From Candidatus Woesebacteria bacterium UBA5073 (GTDB lineage: Bacteria; Patescibacteriota; Microgenomatia; UBA8517), in contig DIAR01000006.1 in the NCBI GenBank assembly GCA_002415845.1, positions 21,711 to 27,128 on the forward strand: 5,418 bases of DNA, given 5' to 3'. The notes beneath the pieces were generated by a model. That model was not told the origin of the DNA and did no database searches. It worked only from the letters and a program-made list of their open reading frames with translations. A program made the position numbers and the translations under genes. Below, one piece after another: positions 4,569-5,418 of the stretch (positions within the stretch are counted from its first letter, which is position 1; each line of letters opens with the position of its first letter).

Positions 4569-5144
4569 ATGATAAAATCGATATTAGTGAGAAAGATAAT
4601 TCTGGTTCTGGCCGTTTTAATTGTTGCCGCTACGGCCGTTTACGCTTTTATTAATAAACCACAAACAGATAAGACCGTCGATAATGAAAACAAAACTCCT
4701 TCGGGCACCCAAAGCGAATCTTCTATTCCCTTGCCGGTGACCAAAGCCACCGTTGAGGAAGCCATCAATAAATATCCGACGACCCAGCTTCTGAAACCGG
4801 AATATGGAGGTAAAGTCTTTTGCTCGTATTACCATTACGGTTTTGATGAAGAGAAGGAAAAGAATATGGTTTATGCCTATACCTGGGTTTACTGTGAAGA
4901 GTATTACAAAGAAGGGGGAAATTTGAAAATGGGATCGGGTGTTTCCATGCCGGTTAAGTTTGCCCTCGAACTTCAAAACGGAACTTTAGGCGTTCAAGGT
5001 CATGAAGTTCCGGAAGACGGAGAAGGATATGGCGCTTCAATCAGAAAAATGTTTAAAGCCGAATACGCCACTGAAGCCATTAATGGTTATGACGTTTCCA
5101 AATTTAAAATTACCCCTAAGATGCAGGCCGAAAAAACTTTATAA
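4569..5144 (+). CDS. Signal-anchored extracytoplasmic protein with two cysteines, unknown function
   Basis: The protein has 191 residues. A short basic head (MIKSILVRK) is followed by one hydrophobic helix (about 10-27, IILVLAVLIVAATAVYAF). There is no lipobox Cys, so it is either a membrane anchor or a signal peptide cut near VYA. A Ser/Thr/Asn/Pro-rich linker (about 30-57) leads to a folded domain (about 58-180). This domain contains FCSYYHYG (84-91) and a YAYTWVYCEEYY strand-like segment (102-113), then GSGVSMPVKFALEL (122-135) and GHEVPEDGEGY (144-154). The lone cysteines C85 and C109 could form a disulfide outside the cell. I recall similar FC...YAY-W-YC-EYY...GSGVS-PV domains as uncharacterised proteins in Patescibacteria and Firmicutes, but cannot verify this or name a family. 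It is the last gene of the operon; no Shine-Dalgarno and no terminator of its own are seen. Confidence 0.82.
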   Translation: MIKSILVRKIILVLAVLIVAATAVYAFINKPQTDKTVDNENKTPSGTQSESSIPLPVTKATVEEAINKYPTTQLLKPEYGGKVFCSYYHYGFDEEKEKNMVYAYTWVYCEEYYKEGGNLKMGSGVSMPVKFALELQNGTLGVQGHEVPEDGEGYGASIRKMFKAEYATEAINGYDVSKFKITPKMQAEKTL

Positions 5145-5151
5145 CTCCCGG

Positions 5152-5179
5152 TTGACAAATCAATTATTTTTTTTATACT
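5152..5179 (+). promoter_or_regulatory. Promoter of the SAM riboswitch-metK unit
   Basis: A perfect -35 TTGACA (5152-5157) and a -10 TATACT (5174-5179) are separated by 16 nt with a T-rich spacer. Transcription should start near 5186, just before the riboswitch. The -35 begins only 7 nt after the preceding gene's stop codon. Confidence 0.85.
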
Positions 5180-5189
5180 GGATGTAACG

Positions 5190-5296
5190 TGTTATCACGA
5201 GAGCGGCGAGGGAACTAGCCCGTTTGAACCGCCGGCAACCCCAACAAAAAGCCAGTTGGTCAGGTGCCAAATCTAGCCCTTTAAGGGGAAGATAGG
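5190..5296 (+). promoter_or_regulatory. SAM-I (S-box) riboswitch upstream of metK
   Basis: The region matches the SAM-I aptamer in order and spacing. P1 can form from TTATC (5192-5196) and GATAG (5291-5295). P2 uses GCGG/CCGC (5203-5206, 5229-5232) and GGG/CCC (5210-5212, 5219-5221), with kink-turn-like GA-rich flanks between them. The conserved GCCGGCAACC (5231-5240) and CAGGTGCC (5261-5268) form the base of P3, capped by CCAAC/GTTGG (5241-5245, 5255-5259). P4 is CCC/GGG around 5277-5288. The pseudoknot pairs CTAG in the P2 loop (5215-5218) with CTAG before P4 (5273-5276), replacing the usual CTGG/CCAG pair. SAM binding is expected to stabilise P1 and permit the terminator downstream, switching metK off. 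Confidence 0.95.
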
Positions 5297-5313
5297 GGGT
5301 TAATTTTTTGTTT

Positions 5314-5346
5314 AAACTCTTTCTTCCTAAAGGAAAGAGTTTTTTT
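5314..5346 (+). terminator. Riboswitch expression-platform terminator
   Basis: A perfect 10-bp stem, AAACTCTTTC (5314-5323) with GAAAGAGTTT (5333-5342), can extend by U-G and U-A pairs to leave a five-base loop. A run of seven T (5340-5346) follows. A competing antiterminator is visible: GGGAAGA (5286-5292), which ends in the 3' side of the aptamer, can pair with TCTTCCT (5322-5328) in the terminator's 5' arm and loop. It is also the first terminator met by read-through from the upstream operon. Confidence 0.9.
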
Positions 5347-5356
5347 ATTTAAAATA

Positions 5357-5418
5357 ATGTTCTATTCAAAAACCTATACGGTCGAGTCGGTCACTAACGG
5401 ACACCCGGATAAAATCTG
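5357..5418 (+). CDS. metK: S-adenosylmethionine synthetase, N-terminal fragment
   Basis: The first 20 codons are present before the window ends. MFYSKTYTVESVTNGHPDKI matches the MetK start, with the family's ESVT-GHPDK motif, which contributes to the ATP/methionine site. The enzyme makes SAM from methionine and ATP in the cytoplasm. The SAM-I riboswitch upstream confirms the identity independently. ATG 5357 is the only plausible start: no ATG, GTG or TTG codon occurs in frame between the terminator stem and it. No Shine-Dalgarno precedes it at normal distance; the only purine-rich stretch (AAAGGAAAGAG, 5329-5339) is 17 nt away and lies within the terminator hairpin. Confidence 0.95.
   Translation, partial: MFYSKTYTVESVTNGHPDKI

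Noticed and set aside
4460..4654. Plus-strand 64-codon frame running across the 64-residue/191-residue gene junction
   Set aside because: It overlaps the start of the well-supported signal-anchored protein in another frame and has no ribosome site.
4617..4976. Minus-strand open frame of 119 codons opposite the 191-residue gene
   Set aside because: The plus-strand frame has a clear signal-anchor and domain structure and fits the operon; the antisense product looks random and has no promoter or Shine-Dalgarno.
5145..5151. A terminator directly after the 191-residue gene
   Set aside because: Only 7 nt separate the stop from the metK -35 box; no hairpin fits.

Overview
The window looks like a stretch of chromosome from a small-genome bacterium, most likely of the Patescibacteria (Candidate Phyla Radiation). 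This lineage call is inference. It rests on a DUF5652-type two-helix membrane protein next to a RecB-like PD-(D/E)XK protein whose sequence style I know from such genomes, on mostly Shine-Dalgarno-free starts, and on compact gene packing. TGA is a normal stop here (three genes end with it), so the Gly-TGA code of Gracilibacteria/SR1 does not apply. I see no mobile element, CRISPR array, tRNA or rRNA.

Layout. 1-1716 (+): 3' part of a K+-independent-type membrane proton-pumping pyrophosphatase (hppA), cut by the window edge. 1717-1760: an inverted repeat that can terminate transcription on both strands. 1769-1927 (-): an unlisted 52-residue gene with the only perfect Shine-Dalgarno in the window, its own promoter and leader, a Phe-Gly-rich head and an extremely basic tail. 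2034-2771 (-): a divergent guanylate-kinase-like P-loop kinase. 2772-2838: a 67-bp divergent promoter region in which both -35 boxes overlap and both transcripts appear to start at, or a few bases before, the start codon.

2839-5144 (+): a tightly packed run of DUF5652 protein, PD-(D/E)XK nuclease-like protein, a possible 22-codon linker ORF, a TspO/MBR membrane protein, an unrecognised 64-residue ORF and a signal-anchored extracytoplasmic protein with two cysteines. Several junctions are ATGA overlaps or gaps of 2-3 nt, suggesting one operon with translational coupling.

5152-5418 (+): a strong promoter, a SAM-I (S-box) riboswitch, a Rho-independent terminator and the first 20 codons of metK (S-adenosylmethionine synthetase), a textbook feedback arrangement in which high SAM would stop transcription of the SAM-making enzyme. 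No terminator lies between the preceding operon and the riboswitch, so read-through operon transcripts would also meet the SAM-controlled terminator.

The items most worth a second look are the 52-residue FG-rich/basic protein, the overlapping divergent leaderless promoters, the mini-ORF with start/stop overlaps at both ends, and the SAM-I riboswitch with a covarying CTAG/CTAG pseudoknot.
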